Shown one piece after another: positions 46,549 to 59,437 of a stretch of 64,000 nucleotides of DNA (position 1 is the stretch's first letter; each line of letters starts with the position of its first letter). A program made the position numbers and the translations under genes. This stretch comes from Verticillium longisporum. Lineage: Eukaryota; Ascomycota; Sordariomycetes; Glomerellales; Plectosphaerellaceae. The stretch lies in the NCBI GenBank assembly GCA_019188255.1, contig JAETXT010000006.1, positions 5,022,001 through 5,086,000 on the forward strand, given 5' to 3'. The notes beneath the pieces were generated by a model. It saw only the letters and a program-made list of their open reading frames with translations. It had not been told where the DNA came from and did no database searches.

Positions 46549-47522
46549 ATGGCCGACTACAACTCAATGAAGGTCCCTGAGCTCAAGAAGCTGCTCCAGA
46601 CCCGCTCCCTCTCCGTCACAGGCAACAAGGCCGATCTTGTCGCCCGTCTCGCCGAGAACGACAAGCAGAACGCGCCTAGTACGTGAAGCCCTACCAGTGT
46701 CGACGACTTCATCCTTCGCTTGTCTTCTTCTTCATTCTTTTTCGCGCGCGCATCGTTCCTCCCTGCCGAAACGAACTTCCCGAAGCTGACCACATCAACT
46801 CTCCAAAAATAGCGGCCGCCGAGCCCGCCGCCGCCGCACCAGTTGCCGCCGAAGCTAACGACGCCGAAATCACCTGGTCCGAGGACGAGGAGGAGCCCGC
46901 GAAGCCAGCCGCCGTAAAGGCTGCCGCGCCCGCGCCCGCCGCCGCTCCGGCTGCTGCTACCACAGAGGCAGCTCCCGCTCCGGCCGCCGAGACTGCGGCG
47001 GCCGCTCCTGCAGTGTCCGCCGAGGCACCTGCTGCCGAAGCCGCCGCGCCCGCAGAGCCTGAGGCGCCCAAGGAGAACTTCGCCCTGAACCTCAACGCGA
47101 CCGACGCCTCGGAGGAGACGAAGAAGCGCGCCGAACGCGCCAAGCGCTTTGGCATCACCGCCGACGACTCTGCCGACACGGAAGCCAAGAAGAAGGCCGA
47201 GCGCGCCGCGCGCTTCGGCGCCGACTCGAACGACATTGCCTCCAGTCTCGATGCCGCGCTCCCCGAGCGCAGGCCCAAGCGCGGACGCGGCGAGGGAGAC
47301 CAGCAGCAGGGCGGCCAGGACGCCAAGAGGCAGAACGCCGCCAACGGTGGCCGCAGGGGACGCGGTCGCCAGCAGGGACAGCGCGAGCAGCAGCAGGGCG
47401 GACGCCGCCAGCCGCCGCCGAGGGAGAACGCGGGACGCAAGCAGGGCGGTGGCGGTCGCGTCATTGACCCGGCGGAGAAGGCCAAGCTGGAGGCTCGCGC
47501 GAAGAGGTTCGCTGCTTCTTAG
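46549..47522 (+). CDS. SAP-domain protein (Tho1-like)
   Basis: Tho1-type proteins bind RNA/DNA and act in mRNA export and chromatin-coupled ribonucleoprotein assembly. Exons are 46549-46678 and 46813-47522, giving 279 residues. The N-terminal SAP motif (MKVPELKKLLQTRSLSVTG followed by NKADLVARLAE) is clear. The middle is an Ala/Pro-rich linker beginning with ITWSEDEEEP. Two repeats of the Tho1 C-terminal motif follow: KKRAERAKRFGI and KKKAERAARFGA, with a third, EARAKRF, at the end. Gln/Gly/Arg-rich RGG-like sequence separates them. The intron uses GTACGT and an AATAG acceptor. Confidence 0.85.
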
Positions 47523-50500
47523 GAGGTGCACGGAACTTGTTTCGCGTCGGAGGAGGTCAAGATGGAGGCGAGAAAGCTGAGGTTCCAGGCATAGTGTTGT
47601 TGGGGTGGGTTTCTTTTGGCCTGTTTCTGCCTGCTCGCTGAATCTGGGATATGGAAGACAAATCCGCGGCTGGCTCAGGATGCGGGACCGGACGGGTTGT
47701 ACACTATGCGGCATCCTCAGGGATACCCAACGACCGAGGATGGAAAGCGTGCTCGCGCAGCCCGACGCGTGCCGAAAACGACAGTGGGTTTAGACGAAGG
47801 GGAGGGTCTGGTATATGGATTTTTTTTCTTAGGTCTGAATGGGAGCGAAAATGATATGCTTGCTGATGCATGACGCCGTGCTCCTCGAGGATGTGACTGT
47901 TAGTCGTGAAGGTATCTCGGCGCTCGTCCGACGGTCATCAAGTATAATCTGCTCGAAGACCACTCTGGCTGTGATCTTAGGGAGATACTGGCACGGAAAC
48001 GTGAGCACTCGCTAATGGCATGGCGTTCCTGCTTTCTTTCCTACCAAGTATTGCTGGACGGCGGTTCTGTCGGAGGACACCGCGCACCACATCAAACAGG
48101 TGCGTCGCTGATGCCTCACCGCAGACCCGTCGGTTCCGATCTGGCTCTCTGAGTAAGGCACGTCGTCCAGCGCGTCAGAGTCTCATCCATGGAGACGACA
48201 GGATCAATGACGGAGCCTCATACCGGCGGACCTCCCCGTCCTCCAGGACACATCTCCCCATATCCAATAAGGACTTCATCGCCAACATGACAGGGACATC
48301 ATTCACGCCTCTCCGGAACAAAAGACCACCAACAACATCATCCAGAATAATAATGCCGCAAGCACATGACCAATCCTCACCGCCGAGCCGTTTCACACGC
48401 AGAGCCTCGAGGCCGCGTCAAGTAGACCGAAGGGTCACATGGCCCCCTTGGCAGAGCGGCATGATTGGCATCCAGCAACCACGTGATGGCGCAGCGGCCA
48501 AAAACACAGTGGCCGGTGAAGCAGCGAAGCGCAACGGCATTTTTCACCGCGAGCATCTCATAGGTCTAGACGGCGCGAATATTCTCCCGCCCCGATGTCT
48601 TCCTGGAACGTCTTTGGTCTGGAGAGGATGCGCGACATGGCCGAGGGGGGCATCAAGTGACCAGATGGCGTTTCCAGGTATATGCCCTCTAATCAAGGGT
48701 GTCTGGGAAACGGCCAGCAGCAGAGAATAAGCCCCGAGGTTCGCGTATTTCCTTGCCAGATGACACGACCATGCAATGGCGTTCGAAATCGAATCCACTC
48801 GCGTGCGGGATCGGGCAGGTCAGCTCCTCCACGGCCCAAAGAGTAAGGAGACATCGTAGCGGATTGGCTGGTTGGCCGTTGGATATACTCCTTCAGGATG
48901 CAAAGCCAAAATAATGCTGCCGTTCGCATAGCCAAACAGCGAGCAGGAGAGGCCATGCCAGGCTAGTCCAGCCCAGCCCTTCCATTCTAGGCTTGGAAGG
49001 AGTCGTTGGAATTGTCTCTCGCTAACGCCCGCCGAGCGCCCATTGTTGGTCCTACGTCCTCGGGAAGCCTTATGGGCAGAAGCCACAACCCCAATGAGGA
49101 CGATGAGGAAGCCACCGACGTGTCCGAGGCACTCAAAAGGGGCATGTCTAGTCTGCGAGCCATCGATGGATGAGAAAACAAATAGCGGGAAACCACGGGC
49201 GTCCTGCCAACCAGCTGATGCACGCATGTGGTCCCCCTTCCAGCCTATGTCTCGGCACAGCTGGGATTCTACAGAGGCTGCGAAGCGTTGACGACCATGT
49301 CGTTGGCTGCCGACTGGGCGACGCTGGCGAAGGGAAGGGGAGGCTTTACCTATGGCAGGGTACAATCCAACGAGCTCGCTCTGGTGAGCGCCCGCAGCAG
49401 ACATCTGGCAAGCTGTTCAGCACACCCAGTGTGATGCCCCTCGCACCTCATCGCCGTCACGTTACTTGCGAGGGGCAACCCCGGTCAGGCCAATTGAAGT
49501 ACCGAAGCCCCCTGCTGGCTGAGTCTTACCCCTGTCACGGCAGAACTGGCGCCTGCCTGCAGTGCTCTGGTGTGTGGTGTGGGGACATTTGGTGATTCTC
49601 GACTCGAGCAGATGAGTCAAACATGAGCAAGCCATCGCAAAGGCATCGTCATTGTAAAGTTTTTTGACTGCAAGGTCGGTTTTTTGGTCTTTCCGCGTGC
49701 TGGGATTTCAGGGATCTCAAGAGGCATCCAATGCGTTGTCAATCGCCTTGGCGGCGTGGAGGAAGCCACCCAGGTCAAGTGTTTCGCCTCGCTGTCGCCG
49801 AAGTATCGAGTACTTCTGCGTGTCGCGAGATGCAAGACAACCTGACCGCCAGCTTGGGATCTGCGATTGTCGATGCAGCAGGGCAAAGCCACAGCAGGGG
49901 CGCGCTTGTAACGGAAGCATTCGAGAAGAGACGTCTACCTCTACCTCTCCCTGCGTTTGCTCGGCTATCATGCATTTCCAGCCACCCGTGCAGGGGTTGA
50001 AGGGCCGTCGTGCCACGTCACCAGCCTTAGAAGGCAATGGAAGTCCCGTGACGTTCGCCCGACCGGCGGTGAGGCCTGTGGCGGAGTGCATGGAAAAATA
50101 TCGGGCTATCCGAGTGAGGCCGTCGTGGCGTGTTGGTTGCCTCTTTTAGGCCCCTATCGAACAGAAAAAATTGCCGCCAACAGGCGCCGTTGCGTATGCT
50201 GCATACGGGCAGCGACTTGGTTCCGGCTGCTAAACGGAAGGCGTACTTTTTGTCAATGCAAAGGCACGCCAACCCGGTGGTGCTATTTTCAACCTTGGAT
50301 CATCTACGTCTTGCGCCAGCCTGGCAGCCGGGATAGACGCGGTTGACACGCGATAGTTGCCACCGTCATATGCAGGTTTCAGCTGTCGACAGAGCTGTTG
50401 ATTTTTTTTACTGCTCCAATGATGCAGTTTTTGACGGCGCGCTGATGATAGCCAAGCGGCTGGCTGGCTGATGCGGGCCCTGGCCTTGAGGTACGGGCAC

Positions 50501-50992
50501 CATGGTCGACACATCGGACGGCCGGCCTTCGTCGTGGCCAGAGACGGGAACTTGGGTGATGGCTCGGTGACCTGGGCACATTTGGATTCGGACGACAATA
50601 CACGCGAATAGGGATGGTAACCACGGCCGACATGGTCTCAGCGAGCGAAATCGGACATCCCTCAGATTACGTGCTGTCCGCCACCTTTGGTGGTCTTACG
50701 ACCCCAGATTTGCCTCGTCGCACAGAGAAGAGCCGTTGCCGGTGGTTCGCTCCTGGGGGGTCTCGCTTACCCCCGTCCCCTCTTCCTCGGACAGACATGG
50801 AGGCTTGAGGACGTCGCTTGGATCTCCAGACAGTCCAGGCTTCCCGTTGTCGCTTGATCGTCTATGAGCACGATAGCAATCGAGGCAATGGGACTAGAGG
50901 ATTGGCTCGGCCCATGTTCCTGCGGCGTCGCGGGAAGCGTAAGACATGCAGATGTCTGTTTCAGACATCGTGATTCGCCATTATTCGATACT
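47523..50992. other. Gene-poor region, first part
   Basis: About 3.5 kb with no convincing gene. The longest frame (48020-48730, 236 residues) has a composition like translated non-coding DNA and no recognisable domain. The first 300 bases are the SAP gene's 3' UTR. No repeat family or RNA gene was recognised. Confidence 0.4.
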
Positions 50993-51421
50993 AAGGAGTC
51001 AGCCTGGAGGTAGATTTTCCTGGGCTGGCGGTCGTCCAATGGCAGAATCACAATCCCCCGGTCAGCGCGTACAATGGCGAAGGAGTCAGCCTGGAGGTAG
51101 ATTTTCCTGGGCTGGCGGTCGTCCAATGGCAGAATCACAATCCCCGGTCAGCGCGTACAATGGCGAAGGAGTCAGCCTGGAGGTAGATTTTCCTGGGCTG
51201 GCGGTCGTCCAATGGCAGAATCACAATCCCCCGGTCAGCGCGTACAATGGCCTTGTTCCTGTCCTCTGCCCACTCGCAAGCCCCTTTTTGCAGAAGGAGT
51301 CAGCCTGGAGGTAGATTTTCCTGGGCTGGCGGTCGTCCAATGGCAGAATCACAATCCCCCGGTCAGCGCGTACAATGGCCTTGTTCCTGTCCTCTGCCCA
51401 CTCGCAAGCCCCTTTTTGCAC
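50993..51421 (+). repeat. Four-copy tandem repeat (units of 86-87 and 128 bp)
   Basis: Copies begin at 50993, 51080, 51166 and 51294, each opening with AAGGAGTCAGCCTGGAGG. The first two are 87 and 86 bases long. The last two carry an extra block of about 42 bases starting CTTGTTCCTGTCC, giving a 128-base period. Copies are nearly identical, so the array is recent. Copy 2 has a run of four C (51142-51145) where the others have five. No protein function is apparent. Confidence 0.9.
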
Positions 51422-54400
51422 GTTCAAATGCGTGGTTGGATGTCGTCCTGGATGCGCGGAAAGGGACGGGTACAAATTCGGGCCTCTGTTAGCGGAAAGT
51501 ATCTTAGAGCCCGTTCGAGAGAAGAAGGGCGGTCCCGTCTTGGTGGCCACGTTTACAAGGGTCTGCCTAGCGGAGCGCCCCCGAATATGATTCATTCATG
51601 ATAACGCGAATTTCGATACTACTAGAATCTGGTAGGGGCGATGAGGCATCTGAGAAAGCTCAACCCAGCTTCATGTGCGATAAGTGAAAGAATGATGGCC
51701 AGAACCAGGCCGTGGCGTTCCACTTCTATCTAGGTGCGTACTGCGACCATGTTCCATGGGAACTCAAAATGTGATATTTGATAGGCAACAACAAGTCTCT
51801 GGGCAAGGATTCACATCTGAGGAGGGGCACAGAACAGAGGCTGGGAGGGTTGGCTCCTGTATATCGGAGCCGAGCGCAGCGTTTGAATGTTGGCCATGTT
51901 TGGGTTTCCGTTGGTTAGGGGCACCTGCGCACCAGCATGTCGGACGCTCCTACTGAGCGGGGTGCAGATGGAGGAGGATTCGGGTCGTCCAGTCGCGCTT
52001 GTCTGCTGTGCATTGCGCGTTCAGGTCGTTGTCGAGCAGGTGTTGGCGCGCCTCTCATCATGTTACTTGCTGGGCATCGCGGAAACGGCAATCCCTTTGC
52101 AACGACTGTGAAGGTATGTGGACGCAGTTCACAGCAAATTCATCAGCTGTGAATCCTAAAATGGCTTAAGCCAGTCACTAAGCTGGCCGGCGGAGTCGAT
52201 GAGTCGTCTCTTGCCGATGTCCACACAGGGGCCAAGGTTGTACATGTATCGTAGGGAGTTGGCACTCTGAGCGATCTCGGTGGCCCAGGTTGTCCCCTCC
52301 CCCCTTGTGTGGTGTGTGGTCGTGTCGTGGAGAAACGCCAGACAAGCGCCGGCCAGTACATGTAGCTGGGGTGGAGAAGAAGAGATAGCGTGGTCATGAA
52401 GGAGGGGCGGAGGGTGACACAGCAGTAGAGTGAGACAAGGAGAAACCTGACCTGTCGGAGAGCGAGGACCAAGACATGCACAACGACTGCAATGTGGAAG
52501 GGTCACGACGAGTTCCCGTCGACGCATCGAAGCGCGCGAAACTGGAAGGTTGGTCGGGAGAGGAGGAAGAGGAGGAAGGACGCCGCATCTGTTTGCCGGG
52601 CTGGGCTTTGGGCTGGGCTTTGGGCTGGCTGAGACGGCGTTTGATAGCGTGTTTGTTAGTGAGAGCTTGAGCCTGAAAATGGGCAGGTTCAGGGACATGG
52701 CATGGTGAGGGAAAGTGCACGTCCCAGTGTGTGCACCTGCCAAAGTTGATCCGGGACGCACTGGCCAGAGTCAAAAGTTTCTAGGCCATCTGGGGGCAAG
52801 GGCGATGGGAATGTGCCCCCCGCCCAACTGCCCAGAACCAGCACCAGCACCAGCACCAGCGCCAACGCCAGCATCGGTGCGTGGTGTCTCAACCCTCTTC
52901 TCGGGCCCCGCCTTCCACCCACCACTATTTCTTGCCCACCATCTTCACTTTCTCTTGGGACCTGTGATACCAACGTCCGGTCATCCATCAAAATGGTTTC
53001 CTTGGGCGGCCACCCTCTCCTTTCGTCTGACACAACAGAATTGCCTTATCGGGACATCCATCTGTCGCAAATGGTTCATCGCCTTCAGCCCATCAAAACT
53101 CGTCGACCAAGCCTCGCTGGCTACCTATGATTGACAGACACTTGCCAGTGGACCAACGAAACACTCCTTTTCGACAGATGCACCCGCCACCACCACTAGC
53201 AGTCCGCCAAGACCTTGTTTTGCCATCTGTCGTCTTCTACAGAGCTTGCCGTTGGCCATCGGTCGTCAAAGTTGGCGACCCATACATAGCCTGGACTGCC
53301 CCATCTACCTACCATCCTAGGTACTGCACTCAGAGGACCCATGGCCATCCGTCGGGAGCCCCAGATCCTCATTGCGTCCGCAGGCTAAAAGCCATCGACA
53401 AGGGTTTGGCACCCAATAACAAGCTCAACAGCCGTCGTGCCAACTCTATAGGACCGGCCGCGTATGCACCTCGAAGGGCCCTTTCGCCTGCAGCGCGGCG
53501 CAGGCGCAGCCACAGCCAGAAGCAGAGTCTGAACATGGGCCATTTTCGGATGCGATAGACCTTTGCCGGCCCGGGGGGGGCACCTCCTCGCCCATCAACA
53601 TTGCATTGTCGTCTGGGCGGGCCCAGCGACGCCTCTTTTTGTCGATCGATGTACTTGGTACAGCTGTCCAGGGGAACAAGTACTGTAGACAAGTCGAGTC
53701 AACTTCCCAGAGGCCCTGCCTGGGGTCCGTCTTGTCTCTTGTCACGCCTATCCAATCCCAACTTTGTCGCCCGGTCGCCTGGTCGCCTGGGCCGCCCTCG
53801 GCATCTCTCTGCCTTACACACAGGGACCACCTGACCTGGTCTGCTGCTGGCCGTCTCTGTCTCTGATCTACATACCCCGGCGTCCGCCGTCTTCGCTGTG
53901 TCAGTCCGCCCTGGTTTGTCCTGTCCACTGACCGCCGTGCACCAGAAGCAGGAACAAGGCCTGCTTGACTACGCCACACGCAAAGAATAGCACAGTTTTT
54001 TTTCCAGAGCGCCGTCTCTAGGTAGATAGCTCGGCCTGGCAACCTGGCACGTCGGGCACATCCTTGCAACGCCTACAGATTGCTGTTGACCATTCAGAAA
54101 CCATAGGCGGCTCGACCAGACCACCATCATAAATCACTTATACCACCACCATGCTACTTTTCTTGACGTCCCACCCCTCTTCCACGACCCGCTGCCACTG
54201 TAGCTCCTCTAGTACTTTTCACTACTATTATCCTCGTTTGCTTGTCACTCGCATTTAGACGCGGCCCTTGACTCTTCTACGTCTCTTGCTTCTTTTGACG
54301 TTGCCCCCTCCAAACCAGCATTGGACATCCGACAAAACAACGTCACATATCCCTCACTTCTCTCAGCCCTTGACCCTTAACCTTCAGCCCTCAGCCTTCA

Positions 54401-54962
54401 TCCAGCCCTCCTAGAAAGGAGGAGCTTCGTTCACTCGCCCTGTCCCACCCCATCGCCCTAACGCGACGGTACTTAGACGCCGCATCTCCCCACCACCATC
54501 CTCGACCTGCCCCATACCGAAAGGGCTAGTCGCGTACCCACGATAGCCGCGGAACCTTGAGACCACCCCCATCACCAAGGGTTCCCGTCGCGGACCAGGC
54601 CTTGGATCCTCTCTACTAGACAAGCATCGCCCTGCGACATTTTGGCTCCGATTCCAGGGGTTCCGTATCGCCAAGCCCCTTAACCCCCTCTTATACTTGT
54701 TGACGCTGCCTCGCTGCCCGATATCCTCTCGGCTTCGTGGGTTCAGTGATAATTTCTTCCTACTTCCCTCGGACGTCTACCTCGACTCCCTTCTCTAGTC
54801 ATCACTTGTATAGGTTGTTCCCTTCCTTCACCCACAACGACACATCGGGCACGTTTAACTGTGCATCGTTTCTTTATGGACCTGCACACGTAAGAATAGG
54901 AACGCAGAGCAAGGTATTATGGTTGGCAGAGTCGGCACAACACCGCCGATATCTGGACTACC
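51422..54962. other. Gene-poor region, second part, ending in a pyrimidine-rich leader
   Basis: About 3.5 kb with no supported gene. It contains a GGGCTTTGGGCTG repeat at about 52601-52630 and an ACCAGC microsatellite (separate entry). From about 52900 to the start codon at 54963 the plus strand is rich in CCT/CTT tracts, as in long 5' leaders of fungal regulatory genes. Introns in this leader are possible but could not be set. Confidence 0.4.
52836..52876 (+). repeat. ACCAGC-type microsatellite
   Basis: Seven imperfect six-base units of the form ACCAGC or GCCAGC/GCCAAC occur in a row. It is short and outside any supported gene. Confidence 0.75.
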
Positions 54963-57900
54963 ATGTCTTCTTTAAGGCCGCCACAGCCGCATAGGACCGC
55001 CGAGTCGTCCAGAATAAGGAGCGCAGGCATGGGGTTGGACACAGCAGCGGAAGACCGACCGCCAACTGTTGGCCGCAAACCACGACAGCAGACCGAAGAA
55101 TCACGGCTTCCCGGTCAGGCATCCGCCCCCTCTTACACACCCTCAAGCCGCGCTGCATCAAACCCGGTAGCTAGGAGACCCTCCATACCGACAGCAGCTG
55201 GACGTCCGTCCCTGCCCCAGAAATTACCATCATGGGGCTCCAACACAGTCACATCCCCAAAGCGCCCGGCTCATGCCACCACACCTTCCACTTCTTCCTC
55301 CGGCAGATCGCACGATGGTCCGACGAAATCACCTCGCAACGTTCTGCGAAGGAAACAATCATCAGTCACCCAAGCCACCGTAAGCTCCGGAAGTCACTCA
55401 CGGACCGAATCTAGCAGGACCGGCTCATCATCGTCAATTCCCCGTTCCACCTCCTCGATGGAACCCTCGTCTGGACAGTCTCTAGATCACGACTTTACTG
55501 AGAGCCCGATGGAGGTCCGGGTAGCCCAGTCGATCGAGTTGCCAAAGACCCAAGCTCACGCCGTTACGATCTACCCAGAGCTCGACAGATACAGAGGTAT
55601 CGCCCTCCGGCCCCCGGTTCTTTCGGACTGCTCCGGCCTCGAGGTCCCCTTCAAACTGTCCACACAGGATCTGCCCCCCCCTACTCCTGCGTTTTCTGGC
55701 ACTAGCAGCCAACTTAGTGCGTTCAGTGGCAGCCCTTGCACACGATTTTCAGAGTCGCCGGGCCCCGGCCCCTACAGCCGCGACACGACGCCAACCTCCA
55801 TGTCGTCGCAGTCTCCGAGCCTGATGTCTCCTGCCCGTTTCCCTCTACAAAAGCCGAGGCAACTGAGCCCTGTCTGGACGAGACCGCCTGTCACTCGGAG
55901 GCGTGGAAGCACGACAAACGAAGTAGACGTCATCAGTGCGGACCCTCAAGGGCTGGCTGCCGTCCGAGAGTCCTTGACGTCTTCGTCATCCAACTCCACG
56001 GTACGCGAAGTCGAGAAGAAAGAGAAGGAGAAGATCAAGAAGAAGCGCCTTTCGCCCATGCCGCCAAGTCCACCTCCCCGTAAGTCATCTCAGAAGCATC
56101 AGGAAGAGAGGGTAGCCATCGAAGCATCACCGCGACGCCAGCGACAGCTGGTACGACCAGACGGCGCATCTCGTTCTCCCTCCAAATCTCCAGCCCTCGC
56201 TTCCAGGTCTACGCCCACTGCACGTGAAACACCGCCTCTGCGACCCAGCAGAGATGGCACCCCGGATCTTCAGTCTCAGCTTTTGGACCTCTGCCTATCA
56301 TTCACAGCAACCTGTCATCGGCTTCACTCGCGGCCGAGAGACTTGGGTACGAGGATAGAGCTGGCCCATCGGCCACTCGTAAAACTGCTGTATCCCCCCT
56401 TCCTGGCAGTTCCGAAGCCCCAACCCGTCTGGTGGGTAGAGAGGCTACCCCCGCGCCTCGGCCGGCCACAGCGAGCCCTGTCAAGTCGGAGCGCAACACG
56501 CAAGCCCGCACTCCGAGTCCGAACACGAACACCTTTAATGGCAGATTTGCCTTTTTTGGCAGACGGGCCAAAACAACACCGGACATCGCTCAGACGGATA
56601 CGAAAGACAAGCCAACACGCAAGGGCCCCGCTGCTGGCACCGGCCATGAAGGCTACGGGCGTCTCGGCGCTCCTCGGAGGCGGAGTGGCGGCGCACTTTA
56701 CATGAATCGCGCCATAGCCGGCTCTGGGACGTCCCAGGAAAGCCTCAACAGTACGACGCACGTTGACCCCTTTTGCGGGAACGCATGAACCCCGTGGTGA
56801 TTTCTGGCGGCGAGATTAAGGACAACAGGAACACTAGCTCCGATCTCAGCCGGACTGAAAGCAACCAAAGCCTGACAATGAGCCGCCCCAGTATTGAATC
56901 ACGGGGCGGTTCTGAAGTGTCTACGACTTCAACTGCGGGTCGAACTGCCATGTGGGCCTCTGGTTTGCCCAGCAATCCAAAAGCCGGCTTCAGTCATCGC
57001 CGTCCCTCGGATAGCAGCGACTCAGAAGCTCTCGCCATGAAGTCTACTTTAGCTTTTAGGAGATCCACCCAGCGGCTACGATCCTCCCCTGAGCAGGGTC
57101 CTCTGCGACTGCCGAAGCCTATCAAGACTACCAGGGCTCCCTCACCATCCATCACGAGCATTGACACTAGTGTTGTCTCCGACGACTCTCGCTTTGACTT
57201 CATCGACCACGCCTCCCGTGGACGCACGGTGACTTCCACAGTCGCAGCGCCAAAGAAACTCACCAAGCGGGCAAGATCTCCGAGAAAATGGAACATTTTC
57301 AGCCGCTCACACAAGACCTCGGAGAAGAAGGAGCCTGAACCTGTCGCGGCCACAGTCAAGGTCGTCCAACAGAAGCCAGAGGCCTTCTACTTTATGATGG
57401 ACGGATCTGAGCAAGAGGAAGGTGTTCCCACAGTGGAGGACGTTCTCCGCGATGCGCATGTGTTTGATGATCTTACCAATGTCCCCACCCCCCCAATGGT
57501 GGCAACTAGGAAACGATATCCAACAGACCCCTTGCCGCCGCAAGCGTCAGCACTACAGATCCGGCGCGTCGATAAAAAGTTCACCGACAAACCTCAAGAT
57601 GTGACATCCTCTCAACAAGACGTCCTGGCTGCGAGGTCCACGCCAGCACGCCCTAGTCGTCTACCACAAGTGGGTAGAATACCAAGGGTGATCAACACCA
57701 GGCCCGAGCCTCCCTCGCCACGAAGTTTTTCTCGACCCTTCAAGCGTGTCAGCTACCAGGAGCAACCTCATGCTACCTTTGTCGACCTCAGCTCGATTGC
57801 CAAAGGCCCAAGCCCCCCCAACACCTCGACACCAGAGCTGTCTCATGAGGTATCCACGACTACCAGCACTGACTCCGCACCTGGCCGTACGAGCCGAGAC

Positions 57901-59437
57901 TCGCCACCAGAGATGATTCAGATCGGTCACGAGTTCCTCAAGTTTTCGCCCAACAAGAAGTATCAACAACGTGATAGCACAAGTTCTAGCTGTTCCGGCA
58001 CGTATGTCATGGCCGCCACGGCAATTGCTGTGCCCGACACAACCGGCCTCGGCGAAGATGACATCTGGGACGAGTACAACGACCTTCTTGGAGACGTCCC
58101 CCCCTCTGCAACTTCATCCAAGGGTGTCCCCTTTCACCTCGAAAACTACGCTCCCAGGGAAATCAAGCTTCTGAAGAAGAACAGCCAGATTCTCGAATCT
58201 CCTACTCTTGCACTGCCTTCTGCCAAAAGCATTCGGTCTGTAACGGAGGAGGCCGACAGGTTCGCCGTTGAGTCGAGTGTTTACAGTGCCGACATGACAG
58301 AACGAATCAAGGCTGCCTTCGCCCCCAAGCCCGAGGAGACACCACCCCAGCCTCTCGCAGCCTCGGATACTGCTCTCCGTCGCAGTGGTGAAGGAAGCCG
58401 CAGGCCCTCCCTGACCTCACAACAGAGGAATAGCAACCTGTCTCGTAAATCAACCGGCAGTAGTTGCAAGTCCTCCGAGGATGAATCCCCCTGTCGCAGG
58501 TCAATCTTCGTGTTGGGTCCATGACGGTGAGCAAGTGGTTGTCTTTTGGACATGTTCTTTTCAGTCCTGTCAGGGATGAACTTGTGCCGGAAGTTGGATC
58601 ACTCAAGCGACCATCGATCCTTGTGATTGATGGCCTGGGCAACGACGACTGGTCGTTCTACGCTGCCGAGACATACCCTGCCGCAACCTTCTTCAACATG
58701 TCTCCACGAGCACCGTTGCCCACCGAGCACAAGGCCGCATCGACATTTCCACTCAGTCCCCCAATCATCACCAGATTCAGTACACCTCACATGCTGACAA
58801 GTTTCCCTTTGGCGCTGAAAGCTTCACTTCTGTGGTCTACCGATTCCCGGCCGCAGGGCCCGAATCCCATTATCGCAACATCATGTCTGAGGCGCGCCGC
58901 GTCCTGAAACCCGGCGGCTACATTGAGCTTTCGGTGCTGGACGTCGATCTCAACAACATGGGGAACCGGGCGCGCCGAACTGTTAGAAACCTCAAGGAGC
59001 GCATCCACGAGAAGACCCCGGAGACAAGCTTAGGCTCGTCCTCGGATCTTATGCTCCGTCTTCTCGGCCAGCAGGGCTTTACTGACGTTAAGACGTGCCA
59101 CGTTGGCGTGCCTGTCGCGAGCGTCGTGGCTCGGGCGCATGATGGCAAGAAGTCTCCTGCCAGTGGGCCGAAGAAGCCCAAAGATCAACGCAGCCTGGCT
59201 GAGATGATGAACGACAAGAGCGATGCTGCCGATGAGAACATCACCAAAATGGTGGCCAAGGTTGGCAGATGGTGGTATACTCGCTGCTACGAAAGCGCCG
59301 TCGGCAGTACAACCGCTCGCAAAACCATCTGGGCCGACCGCGCCCTCCTTTCGGAATGTGAAGAGTGGCGCACAAGCCTCAAGCTCCTAGTATGCTATGC
59401 CAGCGTGCCCGGCAAGGGTCGCGTTGCTAGCATCTAG
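54963..59437 (+). CDS. Large disordered protein with C-terminal methyltransferase-like domain; four frame breaks
   Basis: The gene has no intron that I can see. As sequenced it falls into five pieces in shifting frames, but the pieces follow each other without gaps. Each junction lies at a C run: 56260-56263, 56767-56770, 58487-58491 and 58758-58762. Adding one C at each gives a continuous 1492-residue protein. The first 1150 residues are disordered, rich in Ser, Pro, Thr and Arg, with many SP/TP sites and a KKEKEKIKKKR block. The last 300 residues look like a class I methyltransferase: a degenerate SAM motif (ILVIDGLGNDDWSFYAAETYP), FPFGAESFTSVVYRF and the post-motif ARRVLKPGGYIELSVLD. Such proteins are conserved in filamentous ascomycetes without known function. 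At the first site a loss in the CTTTTGG stretch is an alternative. Confidence 0.72.

Noticed and set aside
48020..48730. A 236-codon frame in the gene-poor region
   Set aside because: Its composition resembles translated non-coding DNA, and it has no domain, signal peptide, membrane segment or gene-like context.
56276..56290. A base loss in the CTTTTGG stretch as the first break of the large gene
   Set aside because: It would also restore the frame, but the C4 at 56260-56263 fits the pattern of the other eight breaks. This is not fully excluded.
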